34,089 nucleotides of DNA, from assembly GCA_017449495.1 (NCBI GenBank), contig JAFTFO010000037.1:1-34089 (forward strand). Direction: 5' to 3'. Shown piece by piece: positions 23,603 to 31,744 of this stretch. Every line of letters begins with the position of its first letter. Within the stretch, counting starts at the first letter, position 1. This DNA comes from Prevotella sp. (GTDB lineage Bacteria; Bacteroidota; Bacteroidia; Bacteroidales; Bacteroidaceae). The position numbers were made by a program, and so were the translations under genes. The notes under the pieces were generated by a model. It ran no database searches. It was given only the letters and a program-made list of their open reading frames with translations, and was not told the DNA's origin.

Positions 23603-26431
23603 TTAAATACCTATACATATTTCCTGTAGTACAATGCCCGGATCGAGCAAGTATATCCTGAGTGGTTGTCTGCCACATAATCCTGCGGGGATACGGATGC
23701 TGCGGGAAGCATAGCCGCGCAGCACATTCCAGCGCCACTCGGCAGTGAAGTCTGCGGCGTGGATGGAGAACACCTGTGGCTCGGCATCACCCAACTGAAC
23801 GGCGTAGCGGGCATCGCGACCCTCGTAGACGTGGAGGGTAGGCAACGTGCGGACTTCTATTGTCTTGTCATGCTCGCAGAGGCTGAGGTCGAACGCCACA
23901 GAGGGTGCCTCCTGGAGATGCGCTGGCTGGTAGGAGGGCGTATCAAACGGCTGTACTGTGATGCCGTCCGTATAGCCCAGGCCCTCTATCCGCTCGATGT
24001 GTCCCTCGCGGCTGTCATGCTTCTGGTTGAAGGCACTGGCGGCTATGCGCAGCCGTGGCTCAGCAGCAAACGGTGGCCAGAGGCCGAGGAAGATGCAGTC
24101 GATGCGGGCATCGGGCTTCACTTCGCTGATAGACAGGTGGTTGATACCTTTCTTCAGATGGAGCGTGCCCACCTGATTCCACATCGGGCCGACGTAGGGG
24201 GCATGCCAGACATTGTTGACGGGGGTGGCGGAGGCTTCGAAGGTTTGGTCTTCTGTCGTGACACGACAGAACACATTATCCTCCGGCGCCTTGGAGAAGT
24301 TGCGGATGGGCGTCAGAGCCTCTATCCAAAGGGGGACGTCGGTATCCTGCTCCGCCTCGATGATGGCACGTTCACAGGAGGTGGCATCGGCCACAGAGAG
24401 GAACATCGGCTGAGGCATCGCCCTGACGGCATCAATCGTCTCAGGCGAAGCAATCGGTGGATCAATCTTATCAGAACGGAACCAATGGTAGGGCTGCCAG
24501 TTGAAGAACTCTCGCCACTTGGCTTCGCCAATGTCCTCATTATAGTGGCGCGTCCACTCGTTCAGCTCTGCGAACATCTGCTTGACACGACTGGCATCGG
24601 CCATCGCCCCGAGACTGTCGAGACGGGAGGCGCAGACCATACTGCGACGGGCCAGCAACTGATACTCATTGAGCATCGCGGCCCCACGGATGGGATAACT
24701 GACGAGTTCGAAATAGGCATCCTGCAAGTCAGCAGGGATACGGGAAGCCAGCAGTTCGGCTTCGGTCTCCAGGCTCCTTGCCTCGCTCAGTCGCTCAGCC
24801 ACCTGTTGCTCCGTGTAGTTGACGAACCAGACGTGCGCATCCTTACCACCCGCCTGTAGTCGGTAGTAGCGCGCCATCAAGTCGGCAATATCCTGAGCCA
24901 CTGCTGGGCCGAAAGTCTTCTCTGCCCAATACTTGATATAATTGTGTGCTTCAGTGGGCCGCCAGCGGTTGATATCCCAGGCCAAGTCCATCACGAAGGA
25001 CAATTCCTTCTCTGCAGGCTTGATGTCGCCCACATTAAAGACCCAGATTTTCCTTGCACCAAAGGTATAGGCCTTCGTCAGTTCTGTGGATAGGAAGGCG
25101 GGGGACAGCGGACTGAGCCATATCCAACTGGCGGGGTCGCCGTGATACGACAGGTGGTAGTAGATACCAGCCCCGCCTTTTCGCTTCTGTTCCTCAGGAT
25201 TCGAGAGATTACGGCAGTAGCCATGTTTGTCGTCGCTCCAGAGCAGCGTCACATCATCGGGTATTTGCAGACCATGATGATAGGCATCGAGCACCTCCTC
25301 GTAGGTACAGAGTACCTGCGGAATCTCTTCTAAAGGCTTGTCGATGTTACGGCGCAGCATGTCGCGCTGGTCGTCGATAGCCTGTTGCATCAGTCTGACA
25401 CGCTCCTCAGTGCTGTTGGCACCTTCCATCGGGTAGTCGTGGATGCCGCGCAGACCGAGGGTATAGGTATTCTCATACTGACCGTTGGTCTTGACACGCT
25501 CTTCCCAGTAGTCCTGCATCGTCTGGCGGTTGGTGATGTAGTTAAAGTCGCCCAAGCCTTCCTCTCCCTTGGCCTGCGCCTGCTGATTCACAGCTTTCCA
25601 CTCGCCCTCATTGTTGCGCAGCATCTGTTCACAGTGCGACGAGCCCATCACGATGGCATAGCGGTCGGCCAGTCGGGCATTCTCCGGGTCGGCATTAAAA
25701 GCCTGAGTACCGGGGTGCATAGCTGGCCACAGGTAGTTGGCCTTCAGTCGAAGCAGCAACTCAAACACCCGCCGGTAGGTCTCTGGCCCCACCCTGCCGT
25801 GTTGCCTCTCCGCCCAACGGGCCCAGCCACCGAAACGCTCGTCATTGATAAAAATGCCACGATATTGCACAGCCGGCTCTCCTTGCACGAAGGTGCCAGA
25901 CTCCACAAACAGCGCCTCTTTATGAGCAGGTGTCACGTCGGCCCACCAGTACCACGGTGAGACGCCGATGGTCTCTGAAAGTGAAGTCAGTCCGAAGGCC
26001 GTACCACGACGGTCACTGCCGATAACGAGCAGCAGTGAGGCGTGGGTCTTTGGGTGCTCAGCAGTCTTAATGATGAACGACTCCCATTTTCCTCGGATGC
26101 TACTGACATCTATCTTCAGGCTCTTCACCAACCCATCAATCAGCCGACTCTTACCCAAAGTACCCGCCACGACGGAAGTTCCTTTCGGCTGCCCAAGACT
26201 GACGATGGGGTGCAGCCCTGTCACCCGCTCCACATCGTCAGCCAACATCTGGGCTGTAATACCCACCACGGGATAGTCACGTTCATCGGTACATATAGTG
26301 GCCACATTCTTTACAGTCACCATCGGGAAGGCACCACTCTGTGCTTTGTCGGTCACCATAGGAAGTCCTGCGGCCTGGACTGATAGTACGGCCATCAAGT
26401 CCACAAAAGAAATCAGCAGTTTTCTCTTCAT
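23603..26431 (-). CDS. GH115 alpha-glucuronidase-like protein, long form
   Basis: 942 residues, the normal size for GH115, with a signal peptide (MKRKLLISFVDLMAVLSVQA). Shared family segments: SPWYWWADVTPAHK, VQYRGIFINDERFGGWARW, NYLWPAMHPGTQAF, VMGSSHCEQMLRNN, LGLRGIHDYPMEG, LLWSDDKHGYCRNLS and IYYHLSYHGDPASWIWLSP. After the catalytic part come two beta domains (about 650-790 and 800-942). It should remove alpha-linked glucuronosyl side groups in the periplasm. Its ATG overlaps the GH2 stop codon (ATGA), so it is translated together with the GH2 enzyme. Identity to the short GH115 is low outside the motifs, so they are probably not recent duplicates. Confidence 0.92.
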   Translation of the reverse strand: MKRKLLISFVDLMAVLSVQAAGLPMVTDKAQSGAFPMVTVKNVATICTDERDYPVVGITAQMLADDVERVTGLHPIVSLGQPKGTSVVAGTLGKSRLIDGLVKSLKIDVSSIRGKWESFIIKTAEHPKTHASLLLVIGSDRRGTAFGLTSLSETIGVSPWYWWADVTPAHKEALFVESGTFVQGEPAVQYRGIFINDERFGGWARWAERQHGRVGPETYRRVFELLLRLKANYLWPAMHPGTQAFNADPENARLADRYAIVMGSSHCEQMLRNNEGEWKAVNQQAQAKGEEGLGDFNYITNRQTMQDYWEERVKTNGQYENTYTLGLRGIHDYPMEGANSTEERVRLMQQAIDDQRDMLRRNIDKPLEEIPQVLCTYEEVLDAYHHGLQIPDDVTLLWSDDKHGYCRNLSNPEEQKRKGGAGIYYHLSYHGDPASWIWLSPLSPAFLSTELTKAYTFGARKIWVFNVGDIKPAEKELSFVMDLAWDINRWRPTEAHNYIKYWAEKTFGPAVAQDIADLMARYYRLQAGGKDAHVWFVNYTEQQVAERLSEARSLETEAELLASRIPADLQDAYFELVSYPIRGAAMLNEYQLLARRSMVCASRLDSLGAMADASRVKQMFAELNEWTRHYNEDIGEAKWREFFNWQPYHWFRSDKIDPPIASPETIDAVRAMPQPMFLSVADATSCERAIIEAEQDTDVPLWIEALTPIRNFSKAPEDNVFCRVTTEDQTFEASATPVNNVWHAPYVGPMWNQVGTLHLKKGINHLSISEVKPDARIDCIFLGLWPPFAAEPRLRIAASAFNQKHDSREGHIERIEGLGYTDGITVQPFDTPSYQPAHLQEAPSVAFDLSLCEHDKTIEVRTLPTLHVYEGRDARYAVQLGDAEPQVFSIHAADFTAEWRWNVLRGYASRSIRIPAGLCGRQPLRIYLLDPGIVLQEICIGI

Positions 26432-29256
26432 TTTTCAATTATATCATCGAACTTCATCAGATAAGTGTCGTATTGCGTCTCAAAGGGACGGAAGGGGGCT
26501 GGGATGCTACTTGGAGCGTCGAACAGCTCTTTCACCAGCAGAGGCAGTCTGTCGGCATCTGTACGATAGAGCCAGAACTCACCGCCGACAGTCCCCACCT
26601 CCCTGGCGACGATAGGGAAGGCCGTGCGGGTGAACTTCGGTCCCTCGCCGGCGACGGCAGCGTTATAGGTGAGCACAATGCCACGGTCGGTCTGCTCGAA
26701 ACTGACATCCCCGTTCCTGCAGACGAGTAACAGTCCGTTACCCTCTTTATCTGTCAGCCAGGCAGCATCCACACCCCTGCGGTTCCCCTCGAAGTAGAGG
26801 TCACCCTGCTGCAAGGCCCAGAAGCCATAGCGCCCGGCCCGATAACGCCCCGGGTAGGTGGGCAGATAGCCATTGCCTATCCACTGCACACGGTCGATCT
26901 GCTGGTCAAGGAGGAAGGCGATGCCGAGTTCGGAGAGGAACGTGTCGGTGGTGTCGGGTGTCAGCGAGAAGGTGAAGTGCGTGACATTGCCAACTGTCTC
27001 TTGCTTAATGTCCGTCTTGAGGGATCCTGCATGAGTGCCATCCTCTGACAGTGGCAGCAGATACCTTTTCAGTCGCTTGTCGCCAACCCTCAGCGTCTCT
27101 GCCAGTGTCGCTTTACGACCAGCACGGACGAGCATTCCATCCTGTACCAGCTCCATCGGATTGGCGGTCTTCTCTGTCAGTCCTGTAAGCAGTCTTGGTG
27201 TGATGGCAACAGGATTCACAGGGATGGACTGACGAAGGAACGTATGGCCCTGATCGTCAGTCATCTCAAGGCGGAGCAGGCTGATCCGTGAGGCATCAGG
27301 AGACGTTGGCAATACTAACGTATACGGGACGGAGGCATGAGGGGCGCAATCGGGGGAGAAGGCACCTCGTGCTATCGTGTCACGGTCTTCAGTATAGGTC
27401 CAACCGAAGGTGACGTTATCCTTCAGATTGAGGAAGTCATAGCGATTCGTGATGTTCAGTAACAGTGTGCCGTCGGCTGTCGTCAAGATGCTGTCACTTA
27501 CGAAGGCACGGGCATAGTTGTGCTGCAACTCGTAGTAGTTCGGCAGCGGCGTACGGTCGGCATAGAGCAGTCCGTCTGTGCCTTTATTGCCGCACATCTC
27601 GAAGCCCTCCGTCGGCGACGTATACACCTTCTCCTCGTAACCGTAATTCAATTGATAATTATTGCCATGCGCAGCCAAATTGTCCATTGTCAATTGTCCA
27701 TTATCAATTTTAAATGGCATTCCCTGATCCACCCATTCCCAGACCGAGCCACCGGCAATCCACGGTGTACGCTCAATAATCTCCCATTGGCGGTCGTGGT
27801 CTTCAAGTGAGACGCCAAGCGTATGGCAGTACTCCGTGAAGATGACGGGACGGTCAGCCCTCTGATAGAAGTCGGCAATCTGAGAAGTAGTAGGATAATG
27901 AGGCGTATAGATATCAGCCACTTTGGGGAAGTCATAGTTGAAACGACGGAAGTAGCTGCCCACCTGTGGATAGCAGACGGGGCGTGAGGTGTCGAGTTCC
28001 GTCTTCACATACTCGCCCAACTTGACGCAGATATCTGTCAGCGGGTTCTCATTGCCTAAGCTCCAGATGAGTACGGAGGCATGGTTCTTGTCGCGGCGGA
28101 TGGTGGCCTGTGCCCGCTGCTGCAGCACGGGATAGAATTCTTCTTTATACAGATTCTTGTCGCCATAGCCGAAAGGCACCTCGTCGATGATGTAGAAGCC
28201 CAACGAGTCGGCCAGCTCATAGAAACGCGGCTCACGGGGGTAGTGCGAAGTGCGGATATAGTTCACCGAGGCCTCCTTCATCAGTCTCATGTCCTTCAGT
28301 GTCAGCTCGTCGCTGATCACCTTCACCGTCTTCGGATCTGTGCTGTGACAGGTGACACCACGGAACTTGATGGGCTGTCCGTTCAGCTTAATCACCTTGC
28401 CATCTATCGTCAGTTCGCGGAAGCCGAACTTGTGTTCGAAAGTCTGGATCACCTTACCCTTCTGCATCAGCTTCGTGCGCAGGGTATATAAATAAGGTGT
28501 CTCTGCCGTCCACAGATGCGGATGCTCCACCATCGTATTGCCCACTACCCTTCCCTGAGCATCGAGTATCTCGTGGGCAACGGTCGTCTGCTTATTGCCA
28601 TTGGCAATCTTCACGTCGACGCTCACCTCACCCGTATTCTTGGGCTTGATAGTCAGGTCGGCGAGGTGTGTCTTCGGCACAGCCATCAGTGTCACATCAC
28701 GGAAGATGCCGTTGGGCGCCCAGTCGTCGTTATAGTCGAAGTCGCTGCCAGGGAACTGTGAGATCACCCGCATCGCCAACTCCTGTCTACTGTCTACTGA
28801 CTTCAAATAGTCCGTGATATCAAAGAGTGCCGTATTATAGCCCGACCGCCAAGCGCCGACCGCCTGACCGTTGATCCACAGGTCGTAGCCATAGAGTACA
28901 CCGTCGAAACGAAGCACGATGCGCTGTCCCCGCCATTCCCGAGGCACGGAGAATGTCGTGCGGTAGTAGCCCGTCAGCGCGTTCGGACTGTCGTATTTCG
29001 GTTTGCAGAAGCCGTAGGCCTCCCAGCATCCCGGCACGGGGATCTTCCCCCACGACCCGTCCTCGGCAGGCACGGCTGTATCTTCACTGATACCGTTCAT
29101 CACTTTCAGACTCCACTCGCCGTTCAGGCTACGTTTCATCTGAGGGTCAGTCACTGGCAGGATGCCCTGGAAGGCATCGCGCACCTGAGCGTTTACTATC
29201 GAAACAGAAAAAAGCGCAATAGCGCAAAAGACGGTTCTTAGTCTGTTCATCATCAT
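26428..29256 (-). CDS. secreted GH2 beta-galactosidase-like enzyme
   Basis: About 942 residues from the MMMNRL start. The longer frame to 29286 would begin upstream of the -7 box at 29261-29268, so I reject it. Signal peptide: NRLRTVFCAIALFSVSIVNA. Domains run: GH2 sugar-binding domain (about 40-195), Ig-like domain (about 195-285), TIM barrel (about 285-600) and a C-terminal Bgal_small-like domain. The acid/base Glu is in IWSLGNENP (about residue 403) and the nucleophile Glu in IFTEYCHTLGVS (about 475). Retaining beta-galactosidase is the likeliest activity, but GH2 also includes beta-glucuronidases and others. Residues about 517-526 (KIDNGQLTMDN) come from a heptamer repeat inserted in frame next to the barrel. 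First gene of a two-gene unit with GH115. Confidence 0.88.
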   Translation of the reverse strand: MMMNRLRTVFCAIALFSVSIVNAQVRDAFQGILPVTDPQMKRSLNGEWSLKVMNGISEDTAVPAEDGSWGKIPVPGCWEAYGFCKPKYDSPNALTGYYRTTFSVPREWRGQRIVLRFDGVLYGYDLWINGQAVGAWRSGYNTALFDITDYLKSVDSRQELAMRVISQFPGSDFDYNDDWAPNGIFRDVTLMAVPKTHLADLTIKPKNTGEVSVDVKIANGNKQTTVAHEILDAQGRVVGNTMVEHPHLWTAETPYLYTLRTKLMQKGKVIQTFEHKFGFRELTIDGKVIKLNGQPIKFRGVTCHSTDPKTVKVISDELTLKDMRLMKEASVNYIRTSHYPREPRFYELADSLGFYIIDEVPFGYGDKNLYKEEFYPVLQQRAQATIRRDKNHASVLIWSLGNENPLTDICVKLGEYVKTELDTSRPVCYPQVGSYFRRFNYDFPKVADIYTPHYPTTSQIADFYQRADRPVIFTEYCHTLGVSLEDHDRQWEIIERTPWIAGGSVWEWVDQGMPFKIDNGQLTMDNLAAHGNNYQLNYGYEEKVYTSPTEGFEMCGNKGTDGLLYADRTPLPNYYELQHNYARAFVSDSILTTADGTLLLNITNRYDFLNLKDNVTFGWTYTEDRDTIARGAFSPDCAPHASVPYTLVLPTSPDASRISLLRLEMTDDQGHTFLRQSIPVNPVAITPRLLTGLTEKTANPMELVQDGMLVRAGRKATLAETLRVGDKRLKRYLLPLSEDGTHAGSLKTDIKQETVGNVTHFTFSLTPDTTDTFLSELGIAFLLDQQIDRVQWIGNGYLPTYPGRYRAGRYGFWALQQGDLYFEGNRRGVDAAWLTDKEGNGLLLVCRNGDVSFEQTDRGIVLTYNAAVAGEGPKFTRTAFPIVAREVGTVGGEFWLYRTDADRLPLLVKELFDAPSSIPAPFRPFETQYDTYLMKFDDIIEK
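27679..27711. repeat. heptamer repeat ATTGTCC/ATTGTCA inside GH2 gene
   Basis: Units ATTGTCC, ATTGTCA, ATTGTCC, ATTATCA and a partial ATTTT follow with a strict 7-bp period. It is translated in frame as IDNGQLTMDN. The sequence is closely related to the intergenic repeat at 4708-4740 and the core at 18945-18958. A partial copy (CAATTGATAATT) lies 20-30 bp upstream at 27649-27660. Confidence 0.85.
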
Positions 29257-29260
29257 GCTG

Positions 29261-29268
29261 CAAAGGTA
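29261..29268 (-). promoter_or_regulatory. -7 element of the GH2-GH115 unit
   Basis: The minus strand reads TACCTTTG followed by C. The first ATG of the triple-Met start is only a few bases downstream, implying a nearly leaderless transcript. No TTTG is seen at -33, consistent with activator dependence. Confidence 0.5.
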
Positions 29269-29296
29269 TAATATTATCCTAAGCATATATAATCAT

Positions 29297-29326
29297 TTTG
29301 TACGATTTTCAAGACATTTGTACGAT
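29297..29326. promoter_or_regulatory. direct repeat TTTGTACGAT x2, candidate shared activator site
   Basis: TTTGTACGAT occurs at 29297-29306 and again at 29317-29326, exactly 20 bp (two helical turns) apart. The pair is centred at 29311.5, and the midpoint of the two flanking -7 boxes is 29312. Two tandem half-sites on one face of the DNA is the usual layout for AraC-family dimers. Confidence 0.65.
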
Positions 29327-29355
29327 ATTATTAGCCCTGATGGCATGATTCTATC

Positions 29356-29363
29356 TATCTTTG
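29356..29363 (+). promoter_or_regulatory. -7 element of the propeller-DUF362 gene
   Basis: TATCTTTG followed by T matches TAnnTTTG, with a leader of about 35 nt to the ATG at 29406. No clear -33 TTTG; the TTTGTACGAT repeats lie 29 bp upstream. Confidence 0.5.
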
Positions 29364-29405
29364 TGGCAAAATTACTAAAAATAAATAATAATCGATTAAA
29401 TCCTC

Positions 29406-31553
29406 ATGAAAAGTATTACATTTTTATTTGCCATCATGCTGGGCTTCTCTCTGACTCTTCAGGCCCAGGAAGCAGATACCACGCTGGCTCGCCACGACTT
29501 CTTTTACGCGGGCCAGAGTAAGCAGATGCGGATGTTCAAGGTGAAAGACGGTCAGGTCTATTGGGCCTACAATAATGCCCAGCGACCAGAAGCCGAGCGT
29601 CTGCGGGGAGAAATCAGCGATGCCATCCTGATGACTGACGGACATATCTTGATGGCGCATCAATATGGTATTGCCGAACTCGACGAGACGGGTGCCTTCG
29701 TCTGGAACTACACGGCACCTGAAGGAACGGAGATCCATACCGTTCAGCCCATAGGCCAGACGCATGTGGTGTTTGTGCAGAATGGAAAACCAGCCAAGGC
29801 AGTGGTGATGGAGATTCCGTCGAAGCGGATTGTGCGTGAGTTTGAACTGCCTGTCTCTGAAAAGGGCTCTGTTCACGGACAGTTCCGTAACGCCCGCCTC
29901 ACCTCTCGGGGTACGCTGCTCATTGCCAACATGGCTTTAGGCTGTATCCACGAATACAACTGCGAGGGTCGTGAGGTGGACCGCTGGGATGGTTTCCTGC
30001 CTTGGTCTGTGCAAGAGCTGCCGAAGGGTAACCTGCTGATTACAGGACGAAAGGGTAAGATACAGGAGATCACCCGTATGGGTGAGACTGTATGGGAGAC
30101 GAACACAACCGACTACGGCATCACCCAACCTCAGAAGACCGTCCGACTGAAAAACGGTCACCACATTATAAATAATTGGTACAACGAGTGGAACAAGACC
30201 CCGATGGACACAGCCCATGCGCCCGTTCAGGCCGTAGAGATCGACAAAGAGGGTAAGGTCGTTTGGCAACTCCAGGCATGGAAGGATCCTGACCTCGGAC
30301 CGTCAACGACTATCCAACTGCTCGATGAAGCAGTGAACCGCGATAGATTGTTCTTCGGAGCGTTCAACCCGCAGTTTCCTAAACTCTTCGTTGGTCCTAA
30401 TGAGCCGATAGGCATCGGCCGCGGCATCCATCCAGGCCGCGTGGCGTGGGTGCATAGTCCTGGTGTGGCCAAGTGGGACGGCAGAACGGGTCTCTGGGTA
30501 GAGGATCGATGGAACGACCAGACTAAGGCCGACGCCATGATCCGTGAGGCTGTCGTACAACTGACAGGCGAACCCACGCCCAAGAAAGCCTGGCAGGCGC
30601 TGTTCCGTCATTTCAACCAGACTCACGGGCGAGGCAACAGAGGCTATAAGAAAGGTGAGACGATAGCCGTGAAACTGAACATGAACAATGCCATCACCCA
30701 TCACGACACGATTGAACTCAACTCGTCACCTTTTGTTACTTTGGCGCTGGTACGCTCGATGGTCTGCGACGGTGGCGTGCGCCAGCAGGATATCATCCTC
30801 TGTGAGCCAAGCCGGGCCATCACCGACAGTATATATAATAAGGTGCATCGCGCTTTCCCTGAAGTGGTGATGATCGACAATATCGGGGGCGACGGTCGCC
30901 AGAAGTGCGAGTATTATCCTGAACAGATTGTCTATTCCGTAGACAACGGCAAGATGGCACGGGGCTTGGCAAAGTGTATCGTCGATGCCGACTATCTGAT
31001 CAACTCCGCACTGCTGAAGACGCATAACGGCCCAGGCGTCACGCTGACATCCAAGAACTGGTACGGCGCCACCGACATCAACCTGCTCTGGCGACAGAAT
31101 GCGCACAACAACGTAAGCCAGGACAAGCGTCACGGTAAGCCCAACTACAAGACCTTCGTCGACTGGATCGCCCACAAGGATATGGGGCAGAAGGCTTTGC
31201 TGTTCTTGATTGACGGCACTTACGGCTCTCGTGACGTGAACGGTGCCCCTGCCCCGAAATGGCAGAAAGAGCCATTCAATGGCGACTGGGCCTGTTCGCT
31301 GATCGTCTCTCAGGACGAGCTGGCCTGTGATGCTGTCGCTATGGACATCCTTATCAACGAGTGGCCTGAGTTCGGCAGCATGAACTACTGCGACGAGTAT
31401 CTGCGTGAGGCCGCCAGTATCCCCAACGCTCCCAGCGGCACCATCTATAAGCAGGAAGGCCAACCCCTACAACACCCCCTTGGCCTCATGGAGCACTGGA
31501 ACAGCCAGAAGCAATATACCAAGATAGACCTCCGATACATCAAGCTCCATTAA
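29406..31553 (+). CDS. secreted beta-propeller/DUF362 fusion protein
   Basis: 715 residues with a signal peptide (MKSITFLFAIMLGFSLTLQA). Residues about 30-310 form blade-like repeats of the PQQ/arylsulfotransferase-like kind (GHILMAHQYGIAELDETGAFVWNY, GNLLITGRKGKIQEITRMGETVWE, GHHIINNWYNEW, VQAVEIDKEGKVVWQ). Residues about 320-700 match DUF362: KGETIAVKLNMN, DADYLINSALLKTH, ASLKNWYG-like TSKNWYGATD, and SQDELACDAVAMDIL. The ferredoxin-like CxxCxxC clusters found in many DUF362 proteins are absent. Function is unknown; binding of, or redox chemistry on, a sugar is only a guess. It is divergent from the GH2-GH115 unit and shares its candidate operator, which ties it to glycan use. Confidence 0.75.
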   Translation: MKSITFLFAIMLGFSLTLQAQEADTTLARHDFFYAGQSKQMRMFKVKDGQVYWAYNNAQRPEAERLRGEISDAILMTDGHILMAHQYGIAELDETGAFVWNYTAPEGTEIHTVQPIGQTHVVFVQNGKPAKAVVMEIPSKRIVREFELPVSEKGSVHGQFRNARLTSRGTLLIANMALGCIHEYNCEGREVDRWDGFLPWSVQELPKGNLLITGRKGKIQEITRMGETVWETNTTDYGITQPQKTVRLKNGHHIINNWYNEWNKTPMDTAHAPVQAVEIDKEGKVVWQLQAWKDPDLGPSTTIQLLDEAVNRDRLFFGAFNPQFPKLFVGPNEPIGIGRGIHPGRVAWVHSPGVAKWDGRTGLWVEDRWNDQTKADAMIREAVVQLTGEPTPKKAWQALFRHFNQTHGRGNRGYKKGETIAVKLNMNNAITHHDTIELNSSPFVTLALVRSMVCDGGVRQQDIILCEPSRAITDSIYNKVHRAFPEVVMIDNIGGDGRQKCEYYPEQIVYSVDNGKMARGLAKCIVDADYLINSALLKTHNGPGVTLTSKNWYGATDINLLWRQNAHNNVSQDKRHGKPNYKTFVDWIAHKDMGQKALLFLIDGTYGSRDVNGAPAPKWQKEPFNGDWACSLIVSQDELACDAVAMDILINEWPEFGSMNYCDEYLREAASIPNAPSGTIYKQEGQPLQHPLGLMEHWNSQKQYTKIDLRYIKLH

Positions 31554-31608
31554 AACAAAGCAGATATTTGAGATTCTGAGTACACTACAGAACAAATAAC
31601 AAAACAAA

Positions 31609-31738
31609 ATCGAGATACCAGTGCTACCTGCGCTTGTATCTTACTGACTATCAGAACAAATAGTTGGTGCAGGATGGTTGAAAATCGAGCTACCATCCTG
31701 CACCTATCGCGCTACCAGATACGCCCATCGCGCTACCT
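31609..31738. repeat. degenerate ATCGMGCTACC repeats downstream of VirE gene
   Basis: ATCGAGATACCA (31609-31620), ATCGAGCTACCA (31684-31695), ATCGCGCTACCA (31706-31717) and ATCGCGCTACCT (31727-31738), plus GTGCTACCTGCG at 31621-31632. The last three start 21-22 bp apart. They fill the gap between the DUF362 fusion and VirE stop codons and do not code for anything evident. Confidence 0.7.
31666..31704. terminator. 13-bp perfect hairpin between convergent genes
   Basis: GGTGCAGGATGGT (31666-31678) and its exact complement ACCATCCTGCACC (31692-31704) flank a 13-nt loop. It may serve as a bidirectional terminator for the convergent DUF362 fusion and VirE genes. There is no T-tract, and it is embedded in the ATCGMGCTACC repeats, so a protein- or replication-related role is also possible. 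Confidence 0.4.
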
Positions 31739-31744
31739 GCGAAC

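Noticed and set aside
23759-24859. Plus-strand open frame of 366 codons
   Set aside because: Antisense to the long GH115 gene; shadow frame.
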